NCBI GenBank assembly: GCA_964639205.1
Contig: CAZXCG010000004.1
Coordinates: 1-64,000, forward strand
Reading direction: 5' to 3'
Length of the DNA: 64,000 nucleotides
DNA from: CAZXCG01 sp964639205
Lineage (GTDB): Bacteria > Bacillota > Clostridia > Oscillospirales > Acutalibacteraceae
Part shown: positions 8,742 through 17,670 of the stretch, piece by piece
Layout: each line of letters starts with the position of its first letter
Position numbering within the stretch: position 1 is the stretch's first letter
Made by a program: the position numbers and the translations under genes
The notes under the pieces: model-generated
What the model was told of the DNA's origin: nothing
Databases searched by the model: none
The model's input: only the letters and a program-made list of their open reading frames with translations

Positions 8742-9036
8742 ACGCCGCCCCCTTAACTGAAAATGTCTGCGCCGAGATTAATATATTGTATTTTAATATA
8801 ATACTATATTTTTCCGCAAACAACAAGATAAAAACCGCAAAATTTAAGTTTTTTTAAAAAAGGTTCATTGTAAAATGAACTGGGACAGGTAAAATCGCAG
8901 CGGAAATAACGACAACAGAATGTTACAAAATATTCGGCGGTCGCGGGATAAAATATATATGGGTCATATACGGATTGTCTTCCGTACCGAAAAAGCCTAA
9001 TTCTTTAAATCCACGGTTAAAAAAGGACGGATTGAA
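8742..9036. other. Divergent intergenic region upstream of spoIIA
   Basis: About 295 bp between the cyclase gene (minus) and spoIIAA (plus). It is AT-rich and contains a perfect 7-bp inverted repeat with a 4-nt spacer at 8863-8880 (GTTCATT-GTAA-AATGAAC). The spoIIAA start has only a modest AAAGGACG ribosome site. No convincing sigma-H or Spo0A site was found at the expected spacing, although a spoIIA promoter is expected here. Confidence 0.5.
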
Positions 9037-9339
9037 ATGATAGAAATGAAGCACAGCAACGGTGTGCTGACAGCTGTACTGAGCGGTGAAATAGACCACC
9101 ACTCCGCCGCAGATATGCGCATTACCATTGACGGTCAAGCCCGGCGATTTAAGCCGAAAATTTTAGAACTCGACTTTGCGGACGTCACGTTTATGGACAG
9201 CTCCGGTATAGGGCTTGTAATGGGACGGTACCGCAGTATGCAGCTTTCGGGCGGCAGACTGCGTGTAATAAATATTCCGGACAAGCTTTTAAAGGTTTTT
9301 CGCCTTTCCGGGCTTGCCAACCTCGGAATTTTGAATTAG
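9037..9339 (+). CDS. spoIIAA: Anti-sigma F factor antagonist SpoIIAA
   Basis: STAS-domain protein of 100 residues that frees sigma F by binding SpoIIAB in the forespore. The phosphorylation site motif DSSGIG is at 54-59; S56 corresponds to the serine that SpoIIAB phosphorylates and SpoIIE dephosphorylates. First gene of a canonical three-gene spoIIA operon; the next start is 12 bp after its stop. No SpoIIE is in the window. Confidence 0.95.
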   Translation: MIEMKHSNGVLTAVLSGEIDHHSAADMRITIDGQARRFKPKILELDFADVTFMDSSGIGLVMGRYRSMQLSGGRLRVINIPDKLLKVFRLSGLANLGILN

Positions 9340-9351
9340 GGGGGAGTAAGA

Positions 9352-9801
9352 GTGAATATTGTTAACGAAATAAATTTGAGCTTTCTGAGCAACAGTATTA
9401 ACGAGTGGTTCGCGCGCAGCGCGGTTTCCGCCTTTATACTGCCGCTTGACCCTACTGTGGAGGAGCTTTCGGATATTAAAACCGCGGTAAGCGAGGCGGT
9501 AACCAACAGCATAGTGCACGGCTACCGCCAAAAGCAGGGTATTGTATACATAAATGCAAAGCTTACCGACTGCGGTAAGCTGATTATTAAGGTTCGGGAC
9601 AAAGGCTGCGGGATTGAGGACATTGAAAAGGCGATGGAGCCTATGTACACCACAGGCGGCGAAGAACGCGCCGGTCTGGGCTTTGCGGTTATGCAAAGCT
9701 TTATGGATAAGGTGCGGGTAAGCTCCAAGCAGAACAGAGGAACAACCGTTACAATGGAAAAATTTATTAAACACCCCATAGGCTATGAGCGCAAGAGATA
9801 A
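9352..9801 (+). CDS. spoIIAB: Anti-sigma F factor and serine kinase SpoIIAB
   Basis: GHKL-fold kinase of 149 residues that holds sigma F inactive and phosphorylates SpoIIAA. The N-box is EAVTNSIVHGY, followed by the ATP-lid glycine motifs DKGCGIED and GLGFAVMQ. The start codon is GTG at 9352 behind a strong GGGGGGAG. The gene overlaps sigF by 17 nt, consistent with translational coupling and matched stoichiometry. Confidence 0.95.
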   Translation: MNIVNEINLSFLSNSINEWFARSAVSAFILPLDPTVEELSDIKTAVSEAVTNSIVHGYRQKQGIVYINAKLTDCGKLIIKVRDKGCGIEDIEKAMEPMYTTGGEERAGLGFAVMQSFMDKVRVSSKQNRGTTVTMEKFIKHPIGYERKR

Positions 9802-10453
9802 ACGCATTGAAGAAAACCTCGGGTTGGTTCACGCCTGCGCCAATCGCTTTCGCGGGCGTGGTATGGAATATGACGATTTGTTCGCCGCAGGCTGCCTTGG
9901 ACTTGTAAAGGCAGTGGACAACTTTGACGAAAGCCGCGGGCTTGCGCTTTCCACCTATGCCGTTCCCGTTATTATGGGAGAAATAAAGCAGCTTTTCCGC
10001 GACGGCGGAGCGGTAAAAATAAGCCGCGGACTTAAAGAGCTTTCAATTAAGGCGCGCGCTGTCACAACCGAATACGCCGGACTTAACGGCTGCGAAATGC
10101 CGGTTTCCCTGCTTGCGGAAAAGCTCGGAACAGACGTCTACCGCGCAGCGGAAGCTCTCAGCGCGTCGCAGTCGGTGCTTTCTCTTACCTTGTGCGGCTG
10201 CAACAGCGGCGAGGAGCAGTGCGATATTCCCGTCGATTCAGAAGAAGAGCGAATAACCGAAAAGCTTTCTCTGGAGCAGGCGCTGGAGAAGCTCGCGGAA
10301 CCCGACCGCAGACTGATTGAACTGCGCTATTTTGCCCACCGAACACAAACGCAGACGGCAAAGCAGCTCCAAATGACGCAGGTGCAGGTCAGCCGCAGGG
10401 AGAAAAAAATATTACAGCAGTTAAGAATAGCTATGGGCGTTCAGCCTTATTAA
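9785..10453 (+). CDS. sigF: RNA polymerase sigma F factor (SpoIIAC)
   Basis: First forespore-specific sigma factor, 222 residues. Region 2 (YDDLFAAGCLGLVKAVDNFD ... STYAVPVIMGEIK) and region 4 (ELRYFAHRTQTQTAKQL followed by the recognition helix MTQVQVSRREKK) are both intact. It could be confused with sigma G by sequence, but its place after spoIIAA-spoIIAB identifies it as sigF. A likely target, spoIIR, lies at 34.3 kb with a good sigma-F promoter. A strong terminator follows. Confidence 0.95.
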   Translation: MSARDKRIEENLGLVHACANRFRGRGMEYDDLFAAGCLGLVKAVDNFDESRGLALSTYAVPVIMGEIKQLFRDGGAVKISRGLKELSIKARAVTTEYAGLNGCEMPVSLLAEKLGTDVYRAAEALSASQSVLSLTLCGCNSGEEQCDIPVDSEEERITEKLSLEQALEKLAEPDRRLIELRYFAHRTQTQTAKQLQMTQVQVSRREKKILQQLRIAMGVQPY

Positions 10454-10480
10454 ATATACGCCGCCTTTCGGCGCAGGTTC

Positions 10481-10519
10481 AAAATACTGATTAAGTTTCG
10501 GCTTAGTCGGTATTTTTTA
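10481..10519 (+). terminator. Terminator of the spoIIA operon
   Basis: Long hairpin: AAAATACTGATTAAG pairs with CTTAGTCGGTATTTT (15 pairs including two G-U), short loop, then a T-run. It lies 28 bp after the sigF stop. Confidence 0.85.
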
Positions 10520-10654
10520 ATTTCCCTTATTTTGCGGCAATCCGAAATTGTTGTAAAAGCGCTGTCGGTTTGAGCTTTTCGAGTGGAATTCCGCCTTATC
10601 TTCCGGGAACGGGCGGGCGAAAATTTAACAGCGATTTTACAATATTATGCTTTT

Positions 10655-10669
10655 GGATTTGACAAATCC
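10655..10669. promoter_or_regulatory. Palindrome and possible -35 upstream of pstS
   Basis: GGATTTG-A-CAAATCC is a perfect 7-1-7 inverted repeat 60 bp before the pstS start. It overlaps a consensus TTGACA at 10659-10664. The nearest -10 like sequence, TATAAG at 10679, is only 14 nt away, so the promoter assignment is weak. The palindrome is a candidate operator. I could not identify clear PhoP-type direct repeats. Confidence 0.4.
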
Positions 10670-10728
10670 GCCGTAATATATAAGCAAGGGCGTGCAAAAG
10701 CCCTAATTTGAAAGGAGTATACTCATTT

Positions 10729-11550
10729 ATGAAGAAAAAATTTATTTGGTTTATTTGCATTGCAGTTTCCGCTATGCTTGTTCTTACAGCTATTACGGGA
10801 TGTTCCTCAAAAAAGCTTTCGGGTACGGTGGCTACAGACGGCTCCACCTCGATGGAAGCGGTAATAGGCGCTCTCGGCGAGGCGTTTGAAGCGGAAAATT
10901 CCGGAGTTACGTTTACATACAATCCCACAGGCTCCGGCTCTGGCATACAGGCTGTCAGCGAAGGCCGCTGCGACATAGGACTTTCCAGCCGCAGTCTTAC
11001 GGAGGAGGAAATGGCGAGCGGTCTTACTCAAACAGTACTTGCATATGACGGAATCGCAATAATTGTTCACCCCGACAACCCCGTAAACAATCTTGACTTA
11101 GAGACAATCACAAAAATATATACGGGGGAAATTACCAACTGGAGCGAGATAGGCGGTGCGGATTTGGAAATTGTGCTTATCGGACGCGAAGCATCAAGCG
11201 GAACCAGAGACGGCTTTGAATCCATAACAGGTACAGAGGACGTCTGCCAATACCGTCAGGAGCTTACTTCAACCGGCGATGTAATAACCACCGTATCTTC
11301 AAACCCCAACGCCATAGGTTACGCTTCGCTTGCTTCCGTTAAGGAAAGTGTAAAAGCTGTTTCCGTAAACAACGTTGCTCCCTCTGAGTCAACCGTTAAA
11401 GACGGAAGCTATGTAATTCAGCGTCCGTTTGTTCTGGTAACAAAAACAGACGCCGCTCTTTCCGAAACTGCACAGCAATTCTACAACTTCGCCACATCGG
11501 CCGACGCAAACGACATCATCAGCAACGCCGGAGCCGTACCCGCAAATTAA
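10729..11550 (+). CDS. pstS: Phosphate ABC transporter substrate-binding lipoprotein PstS
   Basis: Phosphate-capturing lipoprotein of 273 residues. The signal peptide ends in the lipobox LTAITGC with lipidated C25. Phosphate-binding segments typical of PstS are present: TDGSTSM, NPTGSGSGIQAV and GREASSGTRDGFE. The start at 10729 (MKKKF) is preferred over an upstream TTG, since GGAG lies at a usable distance and the signal peptide begins there. First gene of pstSCAB. It is separated from pstC by about 100 bp holding a terminator-like hairpin, a usual way to make excess binding protein. Confidence 0.95.
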   Translation: MKKKFIWFICIAVSAMLVLTAITGCSSKKLSGTVATDGSTSMEAVIGALGEAFEAENSGVTFTYNPTGSGSGIQAVSEGRCDIGLSSRSLTEEEMASGLTQTVLAYDGIAIIVHPDNPVNNLDLETITKIYTGEITNWSEIGGADLEIVLIGREASSGTRDGFESITGTEDVCQYRQELTSTGDVITTVSSNPNAIGYASLASVKESVKAVSVNNVAPSESTVKDGSYVIQRPFVLVTKTDAALSETAQQFYNFATSADANDIISNAGAVPAN

Positions 11551-11560
11551 ACGGCAAAAG

Positions 11561-11629
11561 ACCGGCGGTTAAGGTTAGCGCTCAGGTTCAATAAGGGGCT
11601 TTGCCCCGCCGTTATATGCCGCCGGTTTT
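11561..11629 (+). terminator. Attenuator-like hairpin between pstS and pstC
   Basis: ACCGGCGG (11561-11568) pairs with CCGCCGGT (11619-11626), followed by TTTT. The enclosed sequence includes a fragment of the dispersed repeat whose own GGGGCTTTGCCCC hairpin stacks inside. Probable partial terminator lowering pstCAB relative to pstS. Confidence 0.55.
11587..11614 (+). repeat. Dispersed repeat fragment, copy C
   Basis: 28 bp identical or nearly so to the 5' end of the repeat family (TTCAATAAGGGGCTTTGCCCC and the next few bases). It sits inside the pstS-pstC hairpin. Only the first hairpin of the element is present, so it may be a remnant or an unrelated similar stem; the flanking TTCAATAA favours a remnant. 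Confidence 0.6.
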
Positions 11630-11654
11630 ATGTACTAACGAGAGGTAATAAGGT

Positions 11655-12527
11655 ATGCAAAAGAAAAAATATATATTGGAAAACCTTGTGTACGGCGTGT
11701 TTCTTGTACTTGGTCTTATTACGGTAGGTTTTGTTTTACTTATTACAGTATATTTGATTGTTTCCGGTATTCCGGCAATACGCGAAATAGGACTTATTCA
11801 GTTCCTCTTCGGAACAAAGTGGGAATCAACCGCCGACGACCCCTCCTTTGGGATTCTGCCGTTTATTCTGACCAGTATTTACGGCACGTCCGGCGCGGTA
11901 ATAATAGGCTTTCCTGTAGGATTCTTCACCGCCGTGTACCTTGCAAAGATTGCTCCGCGCAGGGTAAAGACGACCGTGTTAGCGGCTGTAAGCCTGCTTG
12001 CGGGGATTCCGTCGGTAGTTTACGGTCTGGTAGGTATGCTCGTATTGGTACCGGGAATAAAAAATCTGTTTAACATACCTGACGGTTCAGGTCTTTTGGC
12101 CGCAATAATAGTGCTTGCGATTATGATTTTACCGTCTATTATAAACGTATCGATTACAGCTCTGGAAGCAGTGCCGAAGGATTACGAAGACGCTTCCCTC
12201 GCTCTTGGCGCAACGCCGGTTGAAACCTATTTTCGCGTATCTGTTCCCGCGGCGAAAAGCGGCATTGCAGCAGCGGCGGTACTCGGCGTAGGGCGCGCCG
12301 TCGGAGAGGCTATGGCTGTTATGATGGTCTCCGGCAACGCCGCCAATATGCCATCCCTTTTACAAAGCGTCCGTTTCCTTACCACTGCGGTTGCAAGTGA
12401 AATGGCCTATTCCTCCGGTTTGCAGCGCCAGGCGCTGTACTCAATAGCTTTGGTTCTGTTCTTCTTTATTATACTTATAAACGCCGCGCTGAATTTCTTT
12501 CTTAAACGCGGCAAGGAGAGTTTATAA
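11655..12527 (+). CDS. pstC: Phosphate ABC transporter permease PstC
   Basis: Inner-membrane permease of 290 residues with six predicted membrane segments. It carries the BPD_transp_1 cytoplasmic loop EAVPKDYEDASLALGATPVE that docks to PstB. The GIPSVVYGLVG motif is typical of PstC/PstA. It is followed by pstA after 2 bp. Confidence 0.94.
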   Translation: MQKKKYILENLVYGVFLVLGLITVGFVLLITVYLIVSGIPAIREIGLIQFLFGTKWESTADDPSFGILPFILTSIYGTSGAVIIGFPVGFFTAVYLAKIAPRRVKTTVLAAVSLLAGIPSVVYGLVGMLVLVPGIKNLFNIPDGSGLLAAIIVLAIMILPSIINVSITALEAVPKDYEDASLALGATPVETYFRVSVPAAKSGIAAAAVLGVGRAVGEAMAVMMVSGNAANMPSLLQSVRFLTTAVASEMAYSSGLQRQALYSIALVLFFFIILINAALNFFLKRGKESL

Positions 12528-12529
12528 TT

Positions 12530-13390
12530 ATGGAAAGCCGAATTTTACACAAAAGAAAAATCTATGCGGCTGTTATGCAGACGCTGATGATAATATCTGT
12601 AGTTCTGACCTGCGCTCTGGTTTTATTTTTGCTGGTATATGTGTTTGCAAAAGGTATCCCTAATATTACCTGGGAGCTTCTTTCCACAAAACCCAGCTAT
12701 TTATCCGGTACAATCGGCATACTGCCGGACATTTTAAATACCGTGTACATAATTATCGTTTCCCTGATTGTTGTTATTCCGCTCGGCGCCGGAGCGGCGG
12801 TTTATTTGACAGAGTATGCAAAAAACAAAAAATTAGTTTCGCTGATTGAATATGCTGCCGAAACACTGTCCGGAATTCCTTCGATAATATACGGTCTTGT
12901 GGGGATGCTGTTTTTCTGCGAGTTCCTGAATATGCAGACTTCTCTGCTTGCCGGCGCGCTGACGCTTGTGATTATGAATTTGCCCACTGTTATGCGTACA
13001 ACGCAGGAAAGTCTGAAAACGGTACCGCAGAGCTACCGTGAAGGAGCGTTCGGTATTGGCGCAGGGAAGTGGCGCGTTATCCGCACCGTAGTTCTTCCGA
13101 GCTGCGTCGACGGCGTCATTACCGGCTGTATTCTGTCAGCGGGTCGGATTATCGGTGAGTCGGCCGCGCTGATGTTTACGGCCGGATTTGCGCACGCGAT
13201 TAACGGCTTTTTTACCGGGGTAAAAAGCGCGGGTGCGACGCTGACCGTAGCGCTGTATCTTTATGTAAAGGAGCGGGGCGAATTCGGCGTTGGATTTGCA
13301 ATTGCAGCAATTCTTATGGCGCTTACGCTCATAATAAATCTGCTTGCCCTTTTTGTCGGCAGATATTTTAAAAAAAGGAGAACCGCATGA
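12530..13390 (+). CDS. pstA: Phosphate ABC transporter permease PstA
   Basis: Second permease subunit, 286 residues and about six membrane segments. The [11 protein letters not shown] motif and the coupling loop [20 protein letters not shown] are present. Its stop overlaps the pstB start by 4 nt (ATGA), so translation is coupled. Confidence 0.94.
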   Translation: MESRILHKRKIYAAVMQTLMIISVVLTCALVLFLLVYVFAKGIPNITWELLSTKPSYLSGTIGILPDILNTVYIIIVSLIVVIPLGAGAAVYLTEYAKNKKLVSLIEYAAETLSGIPSIIYGLVGMLFFCEFLNMQTSLLAGALTLVIMNLPTVMRTTQESLKTVPQSYREGAFGIGAGKWRVIRTVVLPSCVDGVITGCILSAGRIIGESAALMFTAGFAHAINGFFTGVKSAGATLTVALYLYVKERGEFGVGFAIAAILMALTLIINLLALFVGRYFKKRRTA

Positions 13391-14139
13391 GCAGCATCAT
13401 TTCCGTAAAAGAGCTGTGCCTGTGGTACGGAAATACACAGGCGTTGAAAAACATCGGCATGGAAATACCCGAAAAAAACATAACCGCGCTTATCGGTCCG
13501 TCGGGCTGCGGAAAATCGACCTTCCTTAAAACGCTTAACCGTATGAACGATTTGATTCCCAATGTTAAAATAACCGGTGAAATACGCTACAAAGGAAACA
13601 ATATATTTTCGGCAACAGACGTTAATATGCTGCGCAAGGAAATAGGCATGGTTTTTCAGAAGCCCAATCCTTTTCCGATGAGCATTTACGACAACGTTGC
13701 TTACGGTCCCAAAACACACGGCATAAAGAATCGCTCAAAGCTTGAAAGCATAGTTGAGCGTTCGCTCAGGGACGCCGCTATTTGGGATGAAGTAAAAGAC
13801 AGACTCAAAAAGAACGCCCTGGGTCTTTCCGGAGGACAGCAGCAGCGGCTTTGCATTGCCCGAGCTTTGGCGGTTGAACCGAAGGTTTTGCTTATGGACG
13901 AACCGACCAGCGCCCTCGATCCGATTTCAACGTCAAGAATCGAAGAGCTTGTAATGCACCTGAAGGAAAAATATACGATTATCATTGTAACTCACAATAT
14001 GCAGCAGGCCGCCAGAATTTCTGACCGAACGGCGTTTTTTCTGCTTGGTGAGCTGATAGAATACGGAAACACCGAAAAGCTCTTTTCCGAACCTGCGGAC
14101 AACCGCACGGAAAATTACATTACCGGCAGGTTTGGATAA
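13387..14139 (+). CDS. pstB: Phosphate ABC transporter ATP-binding protein PstB
   Basis: ATPase of the phosphate importer, 250 residues. Walker A is GPSGCGKST, the ABC signature is LSGGQQQRL, Walker B is [11 protein letters not shown], and the H-loop follows in VTHNMQQA. The family-typical [17 protein letters not shown] is present. The operon ends here with a terminator. No phoU follows, although phoU is the usual next gene. Confidence 0.95.
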   Translation: MSSIISVKELCLWYGNTQALKNIGMEIPEKNITALIGPSGCGKSTFLKTLNRMNDLIPNVKITGEIRYKGNNIFSATDVNMLRKEIGMVFQKPNPFPMSIYDNVAYGPKTHGIKNRSKLESIVERSLRDAAIWDEVKDRLKKNALGLSGGQQQRLCIARALAVEPKVLLMDEPTSALDPISTSRIEELVMHLKEKYTIIIVTHNMQQAARISDRTAFFLLGELIEYGNTEKLFSEPADNRTENYITGRFG

Positions 14140-14211
14140 TGAGAGTTCATTAAAAAGCAGCTTAAAATTGTTCCCGGCTATTAAGCCTTCATTTTTGCTT
14201 TCTCCTTTAAA

Positions 14212-14245
14212 AGCAGACCGTTTTAATGCGGTCTGCTCTTTTTTA
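14212..14245 (+). terminator. Terminator of the pst operon
   Basis: AGCAGACCG pairs perfectly with CGGTCTGCT across an 8-nt loop and is followed by CTTTTTTA. It lies about 70 bp after pstB. Confidence 0.85.
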
Positions 14246-14287
14246 TCATATTGACCTTCGGCATAAACTCAAAGAACATTTTTAAAA

Positions 14288-14325
14288 ATAAAATCGGCAG
14301 AGCATAAATGCCCTGTCGATTTTAT
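14288..14325 (-). terminator. Terminator of glgP
   Basis: Read on the minus strand, ATAAAATCGACAGGGCAT pairs with ATGCTCTGCCGATTTTAT (a few wobble or mismatched pairs) and is followed by TTTTTAAA. It lies 14 bp after the glgP stop. Confidence 0.8.
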
Positions 14326-14338
14326 GCGCCCGGTTTAA

Positions 14339-16735
14339 TTATTCCACCGGCTCAAGATTCCAGATATTATTAGCATAATCGCGGATTGAGCGGTCTGCCG
14401 CGAAAATTCCGGCGCCGGCAATATTCATAAGCGACATGCGGTTCCACTGTTCGGAGTTATTATAAACTAAGGACGCTTTTTGCTGAACCTTTGCATAATC
14501 GGCAAAGTCGGCAAGCACCATATATGGGTCTGAATTAAGCAGTGAGTTTGCTATTTCCGCAAACCGGTCGGTAGAATTAATTTCGTCAACCGCAGCGCGG
14601 ATGATATGATTGTTGCGGTAATAATCGCCCGGAACATAGTTGCGGCTCTTAACTGCCATAACGTCAGGCGTTGTCATACCAAACAGGAACATATTATCGT
14701 TTCCTACCGACTGATTAATTTCTACGTTTGCGCCGTCAAGAGTACCGATAGTCAGCGCGCCGTTTATCATAAACTTCATATTGCTTGTACCTGAAGCCTC
14801 GGTACCTGCAAGCGAAATCTGCTCGCTTATTTCAGCAGCGGGAATAAGCTTTTCGGCCACCGTTACACGGTAATCCTCAACAAATATCACCTTAAGCTTT
14901 TGATTAACGGCGGGGTCGTTATTGATTTTGTCGGAAAGCGCAACAATAAACTGTATAATCTTCTTTGCAAAATAATAGCCCGCAGCCGCCTTAGCGCCGA
15001 AAATATAGGTTTTGGGGGTAAATTCGGCATTTGGATTTTCTTTAAGCCACTGGTAAGTTGAAAGAATGTGCAAAGCGTTGAGAAGCTGACGTTTATACTC
15101 GTGCAAACGCTTTACCTGTACGTCGAATATGGAATTCGGGTCAACGGTAACGCCGTTATACTTTTTAATATACTCAGCCATATTAACCTTGTTCTGATAT
15201 TTGATTTTTGCAAGAGCTTCAAGGACCTGCTTGTCATCCCTGTAATCAGCAAGCTTGGTAAGCTTGGAGGCGTCGCTGATATATTCGGTCCCGATAAGCT
15301 CGTTTAACAAAGCGGCAAGCTTGGGGTTAGACTGGTTAAGCCATCTTCTGTGGGCAATACCGTTTGTTACGTTTGTAAATTTATGCGGAGTTACATTGTA
15401 GAAATCGGCAAATACCGTATTCTTAAGAATCTCGCTGTGAAGTGCCGAAACGCCGTTGACCTTGTAGCTGGCCATGACCGCAAGGTTGGCCATTTTGACA
15501 ACTCCCTCGTTGATTATAGCCATTCTGCCAACCTGGTATCCGTCAACGCCGCGCGCGTGAAGCTCGGCGCAGTAACGGCGGTTAAGCTCAAACACAATTT
15601 GATATATTCTCGGCAGCTTCTGCTTAAACATATCCTCGCCCCAGCACTCGAGGGCTTCTTTCATAACCGTATGGTTGGTATATGCGATTGTTCTGCTTAC
15701 AATATCCCACGCTTTATCCCACGAATACCCGCATTCATCCAACATAATGCGCATAAGCTCGGGAATTGCAAGAACGGGGTGTGTGTCGTTAAGGTGAATT
15801 GTAACCTTTTCGGGAAGATTGTCAAGAGTTTTATATGTGCGCAAATGCCTGTTTATAATATCCTGGATTGTTGCACTTACAAGGAAATATTGCTGATTCA
15901 GGCGCAGACTTTTGCCCTCGGAATGATTGTCTCCCGGGTAGAGAACCTTTGTAATGGTTTCGGCCATCGCCTTATTTTCCATAGCGCGCATATATTCGCC
16001 GTCGTTAAAAAGCTGCATATCAAATTCCTTTGATTCCGCAGCCCACAAACGCAGACGGCTGACAGCTTTGCCGTTGTAACCGGAAACATACATATCGTAA
16101 GGAACAGCCATAACCTTTACATCGCCCACTGTTTTTACGTTGTATCTTCCTTCTATCCACGATTCTTCAAGTCTGCCGTTAAAGGAAACCTCAACCGCCT
16201 TGTCCGGATGCGCATGAAGCCAGACGCTGCCGCCGGGAAGCCAAAAATCCGGCAGCTCGGTTTGCCAGCCGTCAACAAGCTTTTGACTGAAAATACCGTA
16301 TTCATAACGCAAGGAATAACCCATTGAAGGGTAGCCCTGAGAAGCGAGGCCGTCAAGAAAGCAGGCGGCAAGGCGACCCAAACCGCCGTTGCCGAGACCT
16401 GCGTCGGGTTCCTGCTCATAAACCTTGTCTAAAGATATATCAAAGCTTTTGAGCGCCTTTCCCATCACTTCCTCCATACCGAGGTTTGAGAGGTTATTCT
16501 TGAGCGAACGCCCCATAAGGAATTCCATGCAAAGATAATAAACGCGCTTTTTCCCCTGCGCCGTTTCTTTTTCGGTAAACTCTTTGTACCCCTCGCTCAT
16601 AAGGTCGCGGCACACAAGCACGCAGGCCTTATAAAAATGCTCATAAGTTGCTTCGTCGGGAAGTACTCCGAATGTATGCGAAAGCTTTGAGCAGATCATA
16701 TCGATTGCCTGTTTTTCGGTAATATTGTAATTCAT
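14339..16735 (-). CDS. glgP: Glycogen/starch/alpha-glucan phosphorylase
   Basis: GT35 phosphorylase of 798 residues that releases glucose 1-phosphate from alpha-1,4 glucan. N-terminal GNGGLGRLAACFLDGLAS is the family signature. The pyridoxal phosphate lysine lies in the C-terminal block EASGTSNMKFMINGALTIG. The start at 16735 (MNYNITEKQ) has GGAGG with 5-nt spacing; the frame is open upstream but without a ribosome site. It works with the pullulanase at 1.7-3.7 kb in glycogen breakdown. No glycogen synthesis genes are in the window. Confidence 0.96.
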   Translation of the reverse strand: MNYNITEKQAIDMICSKLSHTFGVLPDEATYEHFYKACVLVCRDLMSEGYKEFTEKETAQGKKRVYYLCMEFLMGRSLKNNLSNLGMEEVMGKALKSFDISLDKVYEQEPDAGLGNGGLGRLAACFLDGLASQGYPSMGYSLRYEYGIFSQKLVDGWQTELPDFWLPGGSVWLHAHPDKAVEVSFNGRLEESWIEGRYNVKTVGDVKVMAVPYDMYVSGYNGKAVSRLRLWAAESKEFDMQLFNDGEYMRAMENKAMAETITKVLYPGDNHSEGKSLRLNQQYFLVSATIQDIINRHLRTYKTLDNLPEKVTIHLNDTHPVLAIPELMRIMLDECGYSWDKAWDIVSRTIAYTNHTVMKEALECWGEDMFKQKLPRIYQIVFELNRRYCAELHARGVDGYQVGRMAIINEGVVKMANLAVMASYKVNGVSALHSEILKNTVFADFYNVTPHKFTNVTNGIAHRRWLNQSNPKLAALLNELIGTEYISDASKLTKLADYRDDKQVLEALAKIKYQNKVNMAEYIKKYNGVTVDPNSIFDVQVKRLHEYKRQLLNALHILSTYQWLKENPNAEFTPKTYIFGAKAAAGYYFAKKIIQFIVALSDKINNDPAVNQKLKVIFVEDYRVTVAEKLIPAAEISEQISLAGTEASGTSNMKFMINGALTIGTLDGANVEINQSVGNDNMFLFGMTTPDVMAVKSRNYVPGDYYRNNHIIRAAVDEINSTDRFAEIANSLLNSDPYMVLADFADYAKVQQKASLVYNNSEQWNRMSLMNIAGAGIFAADRSIRDYANNIWNLEPVE

Positions 16736-16996
16736 TTTTACCTCCGATAATATAAAATTGAACGCTGAATACTGTATTTTCAGCCTTAACAAAACAGTGT
16801 CAAAAGTTATTATATAACATTTTCTGTCCCTTTTCAACTGTTATTTATAAAAAATGCGTATTTCAAACAGCTGTTTGGGATTTTTTCCTGACAGAGATTA
16901 CGACCATACCGCTGCAAAGCGGCGCGCCGGCACAGATTTTTTCAAGATTGGCAAAAAAGGCTTTTATTTTTTTGCCTTTTATATTATACTTAAATA

Positions 16997-17042
16997 TAAC
17001 TTAAGCAAAGAACGCCCCCTGCCTCTAAAACGGCGGGTTACA
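16997..17042 (-). repeat. Dispersed repeat fragment, copy H (degenerate)
   Basis: Minus-orientation match to the 3' end of the repeat family: TAACTTAAGCAAAG, then CCCCCTGCCTCTAAAACGGCGGGTT. It lacks the rest of the element, and its CCGCC hairpin has mismatches. Confidence 0.55.
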
Positions 17043-17048
17043 TCCCGT

Positions 17049-17081
17049 GCAAGCTTGGCGGAGCGTTGCTCCGATTTAAAT
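17049..17081 (+). repeat. Short 33-bp hairpin repeat, copy 1
   Basis: GCAAGCTTG, a CGGAG...CTCCG stem around GTTG, and TTTAAAT. It recurs in reverse orientation at 50291-50323 with a compensated change in the stem, and abuts copy H of the larger repeat. Confidence 0.6.
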
Positions 17082-17122
17082 AACCGCTTAGATATACTTT
17101 TTAAAAATTTAAGGAGGTCGCT

Positions 17123-17617
17123 ATGGGTAAAAACACAATTGACGTTTACATAGCCGGCAGGCATTTTAAAATTAATCACGAAAGCCGCGAATATGTTATG
17201 CGGGCTGCCGCCATAGTTGAAGAGAAGTTCTCGCAAGCGCAAGCCGAAAACAGCGAAGGCGAAGTATTGGACAACATGATACTGACCTCCTTGGATTTAT
17301 GCGACGATATGCTCACCGAGCGCGCAAATGCCGCTGCTGCCGGCAGCGCCGTTGAGAGCCTTAACAAAAAAATAGACAAAATGACCGCTGAAATCAACAG
17401 TCTTAAACGTGAAATCGAATATTTTAAAAGTCCCAAGTTTATTATTCCGACCCCGATAAGCAAGGGCGAAAGCAGTATTTCTCCGGAGCAGCTCTGCTTT
17501 TTCCCTTTTAAAGCCCGCTCAAGCCTTAAACCCGCCGTAAACGGGCTTAAGGTTGCAAATATCCGGCGCAATTCAAGCCCTGCGGCAAACGGACTTAAGG
17601 ATTCCAAAAGCAACTGA
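17123..17617 (+). CDS. zapA: Cell division protein ZapA
   Basis: FtsZ-associated protein of 164 residues that promotes Z-ring bundling. The N-terminal ZapA domain (NTIDVYIAGRHFKINHESREYV) is followed by a coiled-coil helix around 75-105 (SAVESLNKKIDKMTAEINSL). The low-complexity C-terminal tail from about residue 110, with two NGLK repeats, is longer than in B. subtilis ZapA. It lies upstream of a U32 peptidase, an order often seen in Clostridia. AAGGAGG sets the start. Confidence 0.83.
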   Translation: MGKNTIDVYIAGRHFKINHESREYVMRAAAIVEEKFSQAQAENSEGEVLDNMILTSLDLCDDMLTERANAAAAGSAVESLNKKIDKMTAEINSLKREIEYFKSPKFIIPTPISKGESSISPEQLCFFPFKARSSLKPAVNGLKVANIRRNSSPAANGLKDSKSN

Positions 17618-17670
17618 CGGCATAATTTTAAGGGGCGGAAAAATTTGAACAGGAAACAGGAACACGACAA

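Larger units (their letters stand above)
16736..17122. other. Intergenic region glgP-zapA
   Basis: 387 bp between divergent genes. It contains an A/T hairpin at 16950-16976 (GGCAAAAAA with TTTTTTGCC), a degenerate fragment of the dispersed repeat (16997-17042) and a short hairpin repeat (17049-17081). The zapA ribosome site AAGGAGG is at its right end. No additional gene is supported. Confidence 0.5.

Noticed and set aside
8885..8923. Sigma-H-like promoter for spoIIA (ACAGGTAAA and ACAGAATGT)
   Set aside because: The elements are too far apart (23 nt between the AGGTAAA and AGAAT blocks versus about 14 expected) and each has mismatches.
15350..16033. Long plus-strand frame of 227 codons inside glgP
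   Set aside because: Antisense shadow of the strongly conserved glgP coding sequence, no ribosome site and no recognisable protein pattern.
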